DNA from: Pelargonium x hortorum
Taxonomy: Eukaryota > Streptophyta > Magnoliopsida > Geraniales > Geraniaceae
Direction: 5' to 3'
DNA: 59,818 nucleotides
NCBI GenBank assembly: GCA_036897525.1
Contig: JAYMTJ010000063.1
Span: 1 to 59,818 of the forward strand
In this document: one piece after another, positions 39,501-53,200 of the stretch
How the letters are laid out: every line of letters begins with the position of its first letter
Numbering within the stretch: the stretch's first letter is position 1
Made by a program: the position numbers and the translations under genes
The notes under the pieces: model-generated
What the model saw: the letters and a program-made list of their open reading frames with translations, nothing else
The model's database searches: none
What the model was told of the DNA's origin: nothing

Positions 39501-42090
39501 TGTAAATATATACTATCATATATAGCATAATGCCTTAACCTCCCAAACTTAAAAGTTTCGTCGGTAAAAAGTAAAAAGGATGTACTCAAGATTCTATTAA
39601 GTTCGTACCCTCTTTTAGTGATAGATAAGTGCATAGAGCATGAGGAATTCTCCTAAACTAAAGAGTGACTTTAGTGTTTCTAGGTGTGTTATTGAAAGTT
39701 AAGTAATAGAAAATCATTAGCGTTTATTTTCTAGTCTGTATTTTGGTTAAAGGGATATTTATTTGATTAGTAGGAGATTTTCTTCCATATCTAGAAATAG
39801 TAAAAAGGTGGTAGGCATCTAAAATAAGTTTAGGAAACCTTGCTAAAAGAAAAGGGATAAATACATAAAATTGAACTAAAAAGACGACGATCCGTGCTTG
39901 CCAGAGATGATCCTATTTTCATAGCCCTAATGGGTTAAACTATACAATTTTAATACTAGCCTTGTAATATTTGATTAAGATTAAAAGGCGTTGGTCGAAG
40001 AGATCGGACACAACAAAAAGACCTTGATCATAACGAAAACTAGGTATAGTATAATACTCTTGCAACACCTATGAATAGTAAACTGCTCATTAGTTCTTAT
40101 AATTGCAACTCTATTCTAGAAGAAGTACTTAAGCATAGCAAACCAGATTTACACGTAATTAATACAATTAAACCACTTGATAGGCATCTTTTCTTTTTAT
40201 CTTGTTTAGGTCTTTATTTCCTATACCCGAAGAAAATTCTCAATCTAAGACACCAAGTTTCCATTCATTATCAAGATAACAAAATGGGAGGCTTAATAAA
40301 GAGTCAGGAGACTCGTATATAATAACTAATAAAATACAAATGGGAGAGAGAATGATAACGTAATAGCATTCTTATTTGCTTGTTTCACTTTTGTTTTAAA
40401 AGCAGTATACCTCTAAATCCCCTCTTTGTACATATTTTAGGGCCGAAACAGGACGACTCGAACCCCTTCCACAATGACAAATACATTTCCTTTTTTTAGT
40501 TCTTCCATGTCATTTTTGTGTCTCCAAGCATTAGGAGAATACTCAAAACTTAATAGCTATGAACTGAACTTACTTCTCTATATTAAGTGATTTTTTGAAA
40601 AATTAACAGAATAGATAAAACCTAAAGGGGCCTTTCAAATGCACTTGCTTTTATTTACAAAAGGGGTCTTACCCGGTAGTAGAAAGATAAAGTATCAAAA
40701 CTAGGAATGCTTTTTTACGGTAGGTCATTGCAAGCTCTTTCGGAGATAACAAGGCTTTACTTTTTAGTAGGGGCTTTACTGAGGGCCCTCGCAGTAATAC
40801 CCTTCTTTTTTTTAAGCTGGGGGTCCTTATTAAACAACAAAATATACCAAAACAAAGTCTATAAAGATTGGGTTAATTTGAGTTCTTTTGTCTAGATATG
40901 ATGACTTTAATATAGGTTTTATAGTCATTTTGATTTGATTACAAAGTGATATGGCTCTTGCTGCACCTTTTGCAAGATATGCCAAATGAAATTTAGAAGT
41001 TAGATGTTATTTCTTTTCTTACTTTAGCTAAAAGGAAATCCTGGCTTATCTATCAACAAAGCATAAGTACTCTTTTGTTATAAGCATCATAAACTTCTAT
41101 ATCTTAACTATCCTCCTCTTCCTGAACTCCTTGTATCCCTCTGAACTTGGTAGGAAACAGCGAGTCACCAAATTTGTTTACATTCTTGAAATAAGTGAAC
41201 ATCTTTGCTGCCCTTCTTGGGGATCCGGAATTAATAATTTAGTTAGTGATATTATAGATTCTTGAAATGCTATATAGTACAAAGAAAAAGCTCTTAAAGG
41301 GGGTGCCCGTTAGGGGAATCCCCATACACAATCATGAAGGAATAAAGGAACTCAGTTTTGAGAGATAGGACTTCTTTTTAGAGGGCATCTGACTTTGGCC
41401 ACAAACCCCAAAAATTGACTGTTCAAAAATGAAGTATCTTAAGGATTTCAAAAGAGCTGCGAAGTAGTTAGCCTTCCTAAATCCTTTTTTATTGTAGAGA
41501 AAGAAAGGATAAGGCTTCCGTGTTTCAAGGTCCATAATCATTGTGCGTGTTAAGGGATTTTATTAATGTAATATACTAAGGAGACATGAGGAGCATTTGC
41601 TCGCTTTAGAAACCTTTTCTTTCTTGTCAGCTTGGTTAGTAGTAAATAGTTTACCTAGTTAGTCGGTTCAAAACCTAAGAGTTTCCTTAGTTGGTTGTTT
41701 TCGGTCCCGGGCTATCAAAAGATAAGAGATAAAAAAGCGAAGCTTTATCCCATTCAAAAAAGTGAGGAGTTTCTCAGTTACAGTATGGATTAATCTACTG
41801 AGAATGGGTTAACACTTAAAAAAAAAAGGCATAGCTCCTTGCGAAATCCCCATTGTTTAGATTTTTAAATAGGTTCGACTGCTGACAGGGCAGGACCAAA
41901 ACGAAAGAGTTAAGTTAAGAACTGAGAAATTGAGTGTAACGAACGGGGCACCATGTCAAAGTAAGATCTCTTTTTCATGGATCTAACTATCTATAATATG
42001 GTAGCTGTTAAACACACTAGCTATGTTCTCTATCCGAACCTGGTGAAACTAAAAGACTCAGTCTGATACCCAAACACTACTCAAACTCCA

Positions 42091-42315
42091 CTAGCAGGTC
42101 AATGGAATGCTATCTTTATATTGTAAATTCCTATTAACAGTCGAATGCCTATACCGAGTGTAAGCTGTCGATGGAGCTTTAATGCTATGGAAGGTTCTCT
42201 GAGTGGTTGGGTGTGGAATATGCTCTGTTGTTAGGTGCTGTCTGTTGGGAAGATCTGAGCTGCTAATGGTGGTCCGCATAAAACAGAGGTACACAGGTGA
42301 TGGATGACTAGGCAA
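42091..42315. other. GC-richer patch of unknown origin
   Basis: Base composition rises to near 47% G+C in this short stretch (28 of 60 at 42181-42240). It contains an unbroken minus-strand frame of 74 codons rich in Ser, Thr, Pro and His that I do not recognise. The composition suggests a piece of more recent or foreign origin, but no donor can be named from the sequence. Confidence 0.45.
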
Positions 42316-43580
42316 AAGGCAAGAGGGCTTCGCGCCTTAAAGCTAAACTAAAGTCTAGAATCCCCTATTCTAAAATTTAATCAAAGTTAGTAGTTTGTCT
42401 ATATTTTTCTATGTTATTGCCAACTTATGTTTATAACGCACGTAAAAGCCCCTAATAGAGGAATCCGTTTCTTAAATATAGTATTGTTAACGCTTCCCTA
42501 CTTTTCTTTTTGTACCGGGATCTCGAGAGGTTTTAGTTTTTATGAACGAGCTTTTTTCTTTTTTGTAGTTTCACTTTCACTAAAGACAGTTATAATAATA
42601 AGGGGTGTCCGTATCGGTGCTTTGTGTCTTCCCTATTTCTATAATAGTGAAAACGGTTTATACTATTTATACTAAATGCTTTGGGAGGTTGTATTCGGCC
42701 ATTCCATTGACACTTAAGAATAATTTCCAGCTAGGGCCTTATTAATAGTGCTGGGTAACACAGGGAAGTAAGTCTTCGATCGATACTCGGTTGATAATAG
42801 ATAAAATGTAAATACAAAAAAAAAAGTTTTGGGTTTAGCTTAGTATAGAAAAATGAGTCTGTTTATTATATAAATTAAGTACCCCCTTCTGACAGCTCAA
42901 TACTTAGGGACTCAGATTTGATAAGCAATATACTTTTACAACCAAGACATTCCAAGCATCTTTTTCCTAAGCTTTTCTCTACAAGTCATATCTCTCATAA
43001 AAGACTAAAGACTAAAAAAAAGCTTCCTTTGAATTTTCTAGAGTATAAAAGTTGTACATTTATTAGAACCCTCATTTATATGGATGAAGATAAAGCAATC
43101 CTTAGGAAAGTCAAATTCATATAATATAATATCAAAGGAGCGCTCCTGTGCAAATACTTAATTTGATTAATACCTTTTCTATAATTTGGGATAACCCTTT
43201 ACTACTGGAAAGTGATGTAAACTCACAAATATCTCTTGCTGTCGGGCCTCACTTAAAATCTTCGGCCGCCCGGTGTACCTCTGCCAGGAAAGTTAAGCTT
43301 TTAGAACTAAAAACACATTATCCATGTCTTGATCTAATCCCCAAAATAAGAGGAGACGGTACTTATTAGTGGAGCACCTGTGCGTGTTTAGCTCCCTATT
43401 AGTAGAGAATTTAGAATAGGAAGTATTATATTGACCTTTATCTTGTTTCAGCCCTGCGCCTATTATCAAGTATGCTATACTATAATTTATAAATATGGAT
43501 TTGATATACCCGAAGAATATATAGTAGGATTTTAATCCTAGAAATAAAATAATAAACCTTGCTTGAAGATCCTTTTATGC

Positions 43581-43612
43581 TACTATACTATACTATACTA
43601 TACTATACTATA
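43581..43612 (+). repeat. Pentanucleotide microsatellite (TACTA)6
   Basis: Six uninterrupted copies of TACTA followed by TA. Long perfect microsatellites are uncommon in plant mitochondrial DNA. Its five-base period matches the size of other small indels in this window. Confidence 0.95.
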
Positions 43613-43849
43613 CCTGTTTCAGACGAGCTCTTTGGAATTAGAATGAAAAGAACTGTCTGACTTACACAAGATTCGCAATTCCTCAAAGGGGACTCTTTAA
43701 ATTGAGCTTTTCATAACCAAATTGCAAGTGTATCTCTAAAAGAATTTCCTGTAACCTGATAGGACTGCTTGTTATAATGAAATGAAACCTTAGCACGCTT
43801 CAAAACGGTTGTTACAGCAGGCAAATCTTGAGAATTGTTAAGGAACCTT

Positions 43850-46800
43850 TCATTTCTTTTTCTCTTTACACATTCAGATAAGGAAAGGCAATAAAGCTGA
43901 CATTGACATACGAGGCTGATTCTGCCCCACTATCCACTCTATCTTATCATTCTCCCTGATCTAGAGGACGATGATAAGGAAACTTTGTTCTATCTAGAAC
44001 ATATTAAAATAGAGAATTTAGTATTTCAACCCTCTCCCTTCACTTCACTTTCCCTGTGGTCACCTTGTTGAGAGCTCGGTAGTCTAAAGCTCCCGTCTTC
44101 TAGTCATTTACCAGGAATCCACTTCCTTGGTAAAACCTGCTCTCACTCCATTGGATTCGGGACTAACTTGCTAGGAAGATGCCCCATCGATAGCTATCTG
44201 TTCACTTTAGAATTAGAACATCTACACCGGCCGCATCTGAAACAAGAGCGAATATTCCCATAAGAAAGGAAATGGGGCATTCTTCCTTTTCTGGTTCACG
44301 TGCAGAACGCATTCTAACAGCTGTCAAACAAACCCAATGTCCTTCCCGCAGGGGAGTCAGTTGAATGTGGGATAACCAAAAATGCCCTTCTCTTTCATAG
44401 CAACCGATTCTAGCAGCTTAGTCTTGCAAAGATGAGGTTTACCTTAACAATGTCTTGGTTGGAGCTATGGATGGGGTATGCCTATATCTGTCTAGATGGC
44501 AATTCTGCACTAAATACAGCCCTTTCTAAAGGCAGTTCAGTTGCTTTGAGATGAGCCCACAATGCATCCATCTCACACGAACCCTATTTTATTAGTGAAG
44601 GAGCTTTCTGTCTTTCTGGGCATCGCTCTCCGTTTTTACAATAAACGTTGCCGTTGTGAAAGTGAAATGAACCACTGTAATTGAATCAGCTGCACATTCA
44701 TATTCCTCGAGAAGGAAGCAGAAGACAAGGATGGATAGCACCCCGGTTTTCTGAATGCCACCTTCATTCAATAGATGTAAAACAACCTTCCAAATGGGGA
44801 ACCATCATACCCGCTTTCTGTTCAAGAATCGGTAGAGGTTTTAAGGTAGACTACCGAGCTCCAGTCTCCCTAAGCGGAGTAAGCTCCCTTCTCCTTTCAC
44901 TCTTCAACCTTCTCTTGATTTAGGAGTGAATACCCATAAATCTTCGCATCTACGAATAGAAAGGGTCTATTTTTCCCGCCTGTATTGCTTGTCCTGATTC
45001 TCCTAGTTCGGATGGAACCCCTGATGAGACAATAGAAGAAAGCACTACTTATTCGAAGTAATGCCAACGCTCCTCTAGGGCCTTTCATCTTTCTATCCTT
45101 CTCATCTCACATGCAAAGAATAGAATACGGTCTTTCGGAAGAGAATACGGTTCAAGCGGATAATCCGGCGTCTGCTTATCCCTCTTTGGGTGGAGATGGT
45201 GAAAGTCATCCCGCAGAAGCAGTTGGGAGAGAAACCTTGCCTGAGCTATTCTTTTAGCAGTGCTTTTTCGAAGGAAAAGGCATCTCACTTCTGACCCGCT
45301 TTGTGGGGAATTTCTTCCAATTGCCTTGTCCAAGCGAAGATGCTTCCTCTTCTGCTCTACCCACCCTTTCGTGGTAGAGCCTGAAATGCTTTCTTCCTCG
45401 CCTAGGTGTGCTGCTATTGATTGGTGCCCTATCTAGCCCGTGCTAAGGCAAAGGACTTCTCTTTCCGTAATATCTTGAATCCAAACCAAAGAGCGCCTTA
45501 TTCCACAGAGACAATAGAAAAGTGGAATTTTCTAGCTATGAAAAAGCCAAAAAACAGGACTTTTGGTCGACTGAAGCCAACTAGACTGATTGCTTCGTCT
45601 TATGCTTTTGGTATCTGTCATCCTTGTTATTTGCTTTGGGACCTGTTCTACCTTCAGTTTGGGATCTTGTCTTGAGACCTTTGTTTTGGGGCCTTCTCCT
45701 TTGAATTGGCTCGCAGGAAGGAGGCCGGTATGAAACAGAATGAATTCTCACTTGCTCTCAGGCAGAAGCACTAGGAGCTATGGAATTAGGGGGCCAGATG
45801 ACATTGATAGCGGAGTTTCAGTGGTAGGGTACAAGGCTTGCAGTGTGGGTCTTGGGTCCTCAACTGGTAAAAGAAAAACGCTCGTCCAGTGAGTGATCAA
45901 TCCAAGGGCAAAAACAAACTAAAACTTCATTCATATTCCCGGTCAAGGAGAAGCAGTGTCAATTCGTTTATAATAGAAGACCTTTCCGCCATTCCTTCGC
46001 CTTCTCCAGGATTTGACCCTTCGCTTTCCACTGAGCTTAGGTAATCCCTGAAGCCCCTCTGGTTGCAGTGGCAGTTGCCGGCGAGTAAGACAGTGAAAGC
46101 AATGGCTAGGGATTTTCTGACTCTTTTTGACAAGGAGAGGAAGAGTTTTGGACTTTAGCTTCTCCCTGGGAGATAATAATATACGATTAGTTTCCCCAGT
46201 TCTCTTCTCTTAATCTACTGCAATTGAAAGCTATTCTCCAGTCTGTGCTAAAGATATTCCCAAGTTTGTTGGTTCTTCTTTAGAGCCAGTTCCACTCGAT
46301 CCCTCTGAGCCTGTTGGAGTTGCATAGTACAGCATCTTTTCTATTTCCTTTCCTTCTCCAAGCCATCCAGCCGCGCCAATTGCTGCAGTCCTAAGGTAGC
46401 CTCTTGCAGCAAGCCAAGCAGGAGATGAAAAGAAAGCTCTTCTCTTTATTTAGAAGCAGGAGAAAGTGCAGTATAACCATATAGTAATAAAGCGCGGGAT
46501 TTTATCCATGTTCGGATAAAGTTAGCTAGTTCAAGCAAGGGCAAAAGCAGCAAGATTTTCATCTGGGATAGCTGGTTCCACGGGTTCTAAAGCTCTAGAG
46601 CAAGTCAGTTTTGAAGCTATCCATATAGATCAAGGGATAATTACAGTGCTAAGTCCATCTAGTATGAGTTCATAGCAAGGAAGCCAATCTAGGCTAGGAT
46701 AAGTTAGTTGATAGGTAATAGATTGCGGGTTAATAAGTTCATCCTCCTTTTTTTTTGAAGTATGCCTGTTCCTCCAGCCTTTCTATGTTCTGTGTCACCG
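43850..46800. other. Island of ordinary plant-mitochondrial composition
   Basis: For about 2.9 kb the base composition is near 45% G+C (27 of 60 at 44101-44160 and at 45241-45300), against 20-35% in sampled spacer on either side. The texture, with frequent CTTTC, GAAAG and mixed-sequence words, resembles typical angiosperm mitochondrial intergenic DNA. Several open frames of 60-85 codons occur (44681-44923 plus, 45085-45333 minus, 45421-45675 plus, 45927-46133 minus); none resembles a known protein and they overlap on both strands, so they are probably chance. The edges are gradual by eye and accurate only to about 100 bases. It is probably a later acquisition, from another plant mitochondrion or a less mutated part of the same genome. 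Confidence 0.6.
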
Positions 46801-49800
46801 CAGGGTAAGCGCAGGAATAGTTATTGAAAGCTGTATTAGGTGGTATATATTTTTTTTAAGCTAGGGTTTGAAAGTCTTTCATTTTAGTTATATAGCAGTA
46901 AACCCTTAGACCAAAGTCTTCTGTTTCATATATTGCCACAAGTTCTTAAAAACTCTTGGGTAAGCGAATAACTCTTATAGGAGGATACCCTTAGTTTTTT
47001 GTATAGTATAGGCTTGGCTTAGAGTTTCCCCTACTCCTTATTTTATTATGAAGTTTAAAGCTTTTTACTCACATACAGAAGTGCCGTTTTGGTCTAATTA
47101 ACTCTTATACTAAACTCGAATAGGTGTACTAGTTAATTAGGAGTCTCAAAAATCTGGAGGATTAATTATCGAAGTTATAGCAACGATATACGACTAAAAG
47201 CTTTAAGAAGTGGTTAAGTAATATGACCCTTGGCCTTCGGAAGCGTCCCTATTTAGAATATTATTTGCACAAGTCTATCCCTCGGATCTACTGTTAAAAA
47301 AAAGTCTTTCTTAGTACTCCAGTATCAGATCTTACTTCGAATTTTCGTAGCTCAACTAAACTGAACCCCTTTTTTATATTAGGAAGACTATAACCTGGGG
47401 TTTTAATATTGAAGGAATAGAAGTGAGGTTTCTACAATGAAAGCCTGTTTAGGATTAGGTGCATAAGTCAAGCAAGGGAAGTCCAAAATGCGGAGCCTAC
47501 AACTTTAATTGTGCTTTGTCAAAAGTCCCTTAATTCTGAGGGTAAAAGGGTTTTTTCAGTACTTCTTTATCCCAAATGTATATATACATTTTCTAGGGAA
47601 ATTTCAGACTTAGGCCTTTTTTTGTAATTAAATAAATAATAAAGGAACTTGTATAACTATAGGGTTGGGAAAGGATTAAGAGGCCAAAGAGTTTCTCTTG
47701 ACATTTCTTTTTTTTAGTCAACGACCGAGTTCTAGTGGATTTTCTTAACCTTTAAGTTCATGTATTTTCCCTTTTATTACCAATTAAGAAATCCCACGAA
47801 GGGGTTAATTCAGGGTTTATATGTCAACAAGGATTTCCTTCATTTACAAACAAAGGGGTCTTTGGTGTTTAGTACTAGTCTTTTGAAATATGTGTTCATT
47901 TAAGAAGACTAAACTTCTTAAAAAACTTGTAATATTTAAGATTTTTTGGGATGCTTCAAACCTATTATATCATTTACACGACTGCTCAAGGTCATTCTAG
48001 AATTTGGGGGCTTACTATTATACCTCCGTAAAATCTAGAATACCATAGGAAAAGCCTTTACTATTTAATAAGTTCTCTATTTTATTGCCCTTACCACAAG
48101 CTCATTACTTTAGCCTCGACTTCTTTTATTCCTCAACATCTTGCCGTAAACGAGAAGCTACAAATAACTATACTTCTATTCCCTGTCGTTAAGAATAACC
48201 TGGCTTATCTTTTCTTTATTAAGCCCTTAGAATTAGAAGAAAGCCTTTCCTTTTTAGGAACTTCTGGGGTTTCTACCGGGTTTTAGAGTTTTTATAGAGC
48301 ACTACTTCATATGGTAATTCCTTAAATAAAGAGTGAGTCTTTTGATTCGTAAAGAGGAGAGCTTGCTTGACTTTAACAAGAGAGATTCCAGAGTGTCTTT
48401 TAGTCGTCCACAGCTTGACTTTATACAAGAGGACTAAGTCAAGATTCTCAGACAAAAGAGTAAAGTTAAAGTCTAACCAAACTGACTTCTACTAAGACTT
48501 AAAAAAAAGCGACACGTTCTAAAATGAAAACCCTATTAAGGTTACTTCAAAGGTTTCTGCTCATCACAAGCTCTATTTTAGAATTTACACACAGGAACCT
48601 AACAAAAGAGGAGGTGCTTTTGAAGGAAACTTATTTCCTAGATTGCTACGACAAAGCATAGCTTTCCAGTCGGAGTCGGGTAAAAATGTGATGTGGTGCT
48701 TGGGCAGTCTATAGATCCTCACTAAGTTGTGTTTATACGCGTAAGATTATTAAATCAATAGTTGGAAGTTAAAAAAAAACTTCAATTTCCAAGGCCCATG
48801 ATATCTAAAGTCTTAGAGGAAGCTAATTTACCTACCTTTGGTTTTGTTGGCAGGAAAGTCTAGTCTAGACTCTTTGGGTTGAGGGGTTAACAGTACCCTG
48901 AAATTATGGATTGATTAAGTACTTATGTGAAAGACATAGTTAAAGTATTTCGGGCTGAAACTAGGAATCCGTCAAATGTTTTTTTGAATTTTCTCGTAGA
49001 GTGTATACAAGTAGAAGATGATTCAAAAAATCAGAGAATTCCCTCTTTGTTCAGTTGTACTTAAATACCAGTATCAACTTCTTACGGACATCCATAATTA
49101 AAGGAAGCCCCTCCTATCCTCTAGACCTATAGCAAGCAGCTAGACTAACTGTACTGTTCATAAGTTAAGGAAAGTAATTCAGAGAGTTCCATCACCCTAA
49201 GCTTGCTTAGAATCTAGACTATACTCTAAAGCTACAGCACTTCACTAGCTTTACAATTTAACCAAGAACAACTGTCAAAGCGAATACCGAATACAATCTG
49301 TTTCTGTGTTATCTATCCACTAAGTTCCGAGCAAGGAATACATTATCTGTCATCCTCTGATTGCTATATCCGCTTAGTGCGAACAAATAGAATGAGTTTC
49401 TGTCTTTACCGGTGGAGATAACTATATTCCTGGATCGTTTAGAATAAGCTACAGAATAGAACTATTATCTCCAGCTATACCACAATTTCATCAAGCTCTT
49501 CAAGGTCTAAGGGAAAGCTATTCTTCAAGACAGAAGTCGAACCTGAAGAAATAAGATAAGCAGCCGGGCTTAATTTCCAGGAACTATAAAGTCAATCTTA
49601 TTCCCTAGAAAACTTAAGACCTACAGCAGCCCCGTACTTAAAGAGATCCTCCCCTAACCCTAAAAACAGCGATTTAATTAACTAAAACTTAAACCTTTTG
49701 TTTTGGTATAAGTATTAAGAAGCTAGCTTTTTATACTTTTAGTAAGGATATGACCATACTGAGATCTTTACTGTCCTGTCCTATATTTTACACCAAGAAA

Positions 49801-50169
49801 ACTTGATTTTTTAGAGCTTGTTTGAGTACTCAAGGAAATTCTTTAACAACAGGTAAACTCATTTAGAGAGCTCTCTTTCTTGTTTAAGTTAAGTACTCAG
49901 TAAGAATTCCTAATTCAAACAAAGGTATCAGAACAAGGAAATTCAACTGATAAAGGAAGTTCAATTAAGATAAGAAAGAATAACCAGAACCAATATCTAC
50001 ACCTTTCTTACTAGCTTACTAGTCGGTAAAGATAATTCAATTAAATACAAGTAGCTGTCTTAAAAACATTACCAAATAAACCTTAAGGTAAGTCAATTAT
50101 ACAAAGAATCGAATTATTAAAAGTATATTACTAAGATTTCTCTTAAGGGAGCCATTTTGGAAGTGTCTG

Positions 50170-50240
50170 CCATCTATATGGGACTTGAACTCATGGTTTC
50201 GGGAGAATTCTTTGTGCCGTTTTGCCTTGAATAAAAGATG
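50170..50240 (-). pseudogene. tRNA-like relic, identity unassigned
   Basis: Read on the minus strand, CCATCTT near the 5' end pairs with TAGATGG near the 3' end at six of seven positions, and a T-loop-like word ATGAGTTCAAGTCCCAT with four of five stem pairs lies just inside. No D arm or clear anticodon arm can be drawn in the middle part. The spacing suits a tRNA, but the identity cannot be given. Confidence 0.3.
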
Positions 50241-53200
50241 GTCAACTAATAGACAACTTCTGATCTAGGATTTCCACTTAGTAACTTCTTATTTTAAAGA
50301 GTTTTCTTTATAGAGTAATGTAATGAGTCAAAAATTTCTTCGAGAATCTCCTATTAACAGGGGATAATTTTATTAAATATTAAACCAAGTAACTACCTTT
50401 TTTAAAATTACAAATATGGGAAACCCAACCCTTTAAAACTGGTAGTAGGAATCCTCTTTATTAGGTTAGGAAAGAAATAAATGAAGTGGATAATTAGAGA
50501 ATCCAGTAACTGAGTTAAGTTCTAGACTTTTCTTTAACTAGGGAAATTGTAAGTACGGGTTTTTACTGAATAGAGTTGGGAAAGAGGGGTCCTTCTTAGT
50601 CTTTCTTTACCAGAGGGAGAGGGTTAAGTCGAGGCTGTAGGCATAAGAAACAAGGTATGAAGCTTGTTAGTTTATTAAAAAAGTAAGGATTTCTAGTTGA
50701 GTTTAAAGGGATAAAAATTGTTTACGAGGTTTTCTATCTAGGAGTGCTCAATTCCTATTGTTTCACTTTCTTATGCCTTTTTACAGGAATGGGAATTCAT
50801 TTCTTTATCTAAGTGATTTTTTATTCTAAAACTCTTTCTTAAAAGGAAAGTCTTAACAACAGGGATTCAATTAAATAAGGATAAGCTGTTAGGGCTCTAT
50901 TCTATCTCGTACTTCTGTAAGTATCTCTTCTTGTTGTAATAGTTCTACCTCTCTCCTAAGAACAATTTAAGTCAATAAGAAGACTACTATAAGTCATAGA
51001 GTTGAAGCTCAAAGGTAAAGCTCTGAAGAAGGATAGGATATTTCAAAAGAGGAGGTGTGAAAGCTAGTTGAAGCCTGTTTTTTTTTGCTGTTGGATTTTG
51101 TGTATAGTTAACTATACCGATACTAGAATGCCCTTGGCTGCGCTTCACGTAGAGTCCTATGTACTTATTTATTAGGGATTGATTTTTTCTTGTTGGTATT
51201 GCTGCTAGTGTACGGTATGTACTATCAATCCACTCTATTTATTAACCTCCCTAACTTCGTTTTAGTGGGTAAAAAAAAATTATCCGCTATACTTTTAAGG
51301 TTCCTACTCTCCTTTTCGATAAGAGCATAGGGGAGGGCTTATCCTTAACTACTCTATACTATTACCTAGTAGATTATCTAATAAATCTAAAACAACTGCA
51401 TAAGACCAAGGAACATTTACAAAGGTAAACTCTTAAAAGGGTATACTTTCTTGTTGTTGTTCTCGTTCTAGTTACAGCAAGGCAAGGGAGGTGAAGCCAA
51501 AGCCATTAATTTCCAGTAAATGTAGTCAGGTGAAACTTTGTCTTCCAATGTTGTCTTGTTTTAATATAGTAGCGTATCCTAGTCTCTATAAAAAAAAAGT
51601 ATTAAAAAGTGTAACACTTGACCATGTGAACAAAGAATGTGGGTTAAATATCTCAGGGGACCTTCAAGGTAATTCTAATATAAGGATCGCCCGCTGTAAA
51701 ACCTTCCCTTCCATATAGGACTTTCCTGTAGGAGCTTCCAGTTCACAATAAAGAAACGAAAAGATTCACAAAGTCTCTTATTCTACTAATTTTTGTTTCC
51801 TTTAGCAGTATTCTGTATAACAAAAAAGGGCTCCGGAGTCCGAAGCCACATATTTCTTTCTAAACTCTCTGGAATAAATGAAAGACCTATTGAATTTAGG
51901 TACTATTTTTTTGGGGGTAACTCTACTCTTAAAGAGTCAGCTCTAAGTAGGTCAAATTCCCTTGTTTTGGTAATTTATGTTAGATACTTTTAAGTTAAGG
52001 TTAGGAAGTTCCTATATATATATCTTATTATAGTTAGAGCTCGCAGGTCTAAACTTATGACAATAAAGGCTTTATTTTCTTTCACTAAGAGCGGCCATTA
52101 GCCAAGGGAAGGGACCCTAGTACATAAATAAGTAAAGTATCCTATAATTGAAGTTTTTTATCCTAATTTGAACAGAAAACGTATTTGTTAGAAATAGGGT
52201 ATTGCTAGCAGGTAGTCGAGCGCTTCTAAAGAGGATAACAACCCGGTACTCTATAAAACGAAATGACTCAAACAAAGTAAAGGACCCTCATTTGTAACAT
52301 ATCATCTAAACTAAAAAGGACAATTAAGCACAATACTCGTGCTAATAAAACCCTCCTTGTTTTAGGAATACTGCATGTGACAAAGTCTTTAAAAGAAAGC
52401 ACTTACTTGTTTAGTCTTTTTTGTTTATGTAAGGGCTACTTCCCTATAGTAATATAGTAAACTTCCTCTTGCTTAGAAATAGAAACTCGTTTTTTTTAAT
52501 CCTACATTTGTTTAACTAGACTCTCTATTAGTATCTTACCTTGTATCATGCCTTTCCTCTGTATCTGCATAATACTCTCAGCTACACTGTCTTTCCTTTA
52601 AAGTATCTCTTTAGAGTATTAGATGGGAACATTATATATAGGTTTTTTTAGAGGCTTGCCAAAGAATATTGAAGCTAAAGAAAAGAGCCCTAATTTCTAG
52701 TAAGTCAATAAAGTCAATAAGAAGGTATGAAAGTCAGTTTAGTTTCTTATGTTTCAGGGTTTCCTGTTTTTCAAGTTTCTGGTCTTCCCAGTGTGATGTT
52801 GACTTTACTTTAAGCTACTCCTTACAATTCCCGCCCTCCACTAGGTTCCAGTTGGGTAGATAGATGTACTACTAATCTTCCTAAGGCTTTCCCCTAGTTA
52901 ACGATAAAAGCTGGCAACTCGAGGAAGGATCCTTACCAAGTCAAACTCTAAAAGAAGGAAACTCATATCATAATTCGTAATCTATTGGTGCTCTTGTTCT
53001 ATATTCATTGTTGCTGACAGTTCTAGTAGCTTTTTTTGCCCTGTTAAGAATTTTTTCTCGTCTGATCAACTGTAATTATGCCTATGTACTAACCTCTGTC
53101 TAAAAATTTTTGTATTCAAACTACTTTAGCAACCCACTTTACATACTTCATAAAATAGAAACTTCAAGACAGTACAGTACATAAGTCCGAAACCTTTCTT

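Larger units (their letters stand above)
28404..43849. other. AT-rich spacer, no gene recognised
   Basis: About 15.4 kb with no recognised gene or RNA. Open frames are all under 85 codons; the longest (40071-40322 plus, 42427-42675 plus, 43148-43369 plus) resemble no known mitochondrial protein. Visible structure includes an 18-base tandem repeat at 30901-30954, a pentanucleotide repeat at 43581-43612, a small hairpin at 36571-36587, a GC-richer patch at 42091-42315, and many short GG..CC knots such as 40624-40633, 40781-40790 and 41313-41323. Confidence 0.5.

Noticed and set aside
44681-46133. Several 60-85 codon open frames in the GC-richer island as new genes
   Set aside because: They lie on both strands, have no recognisable domain, membrane pattern or start context, and are the length expected by chance at that composition.
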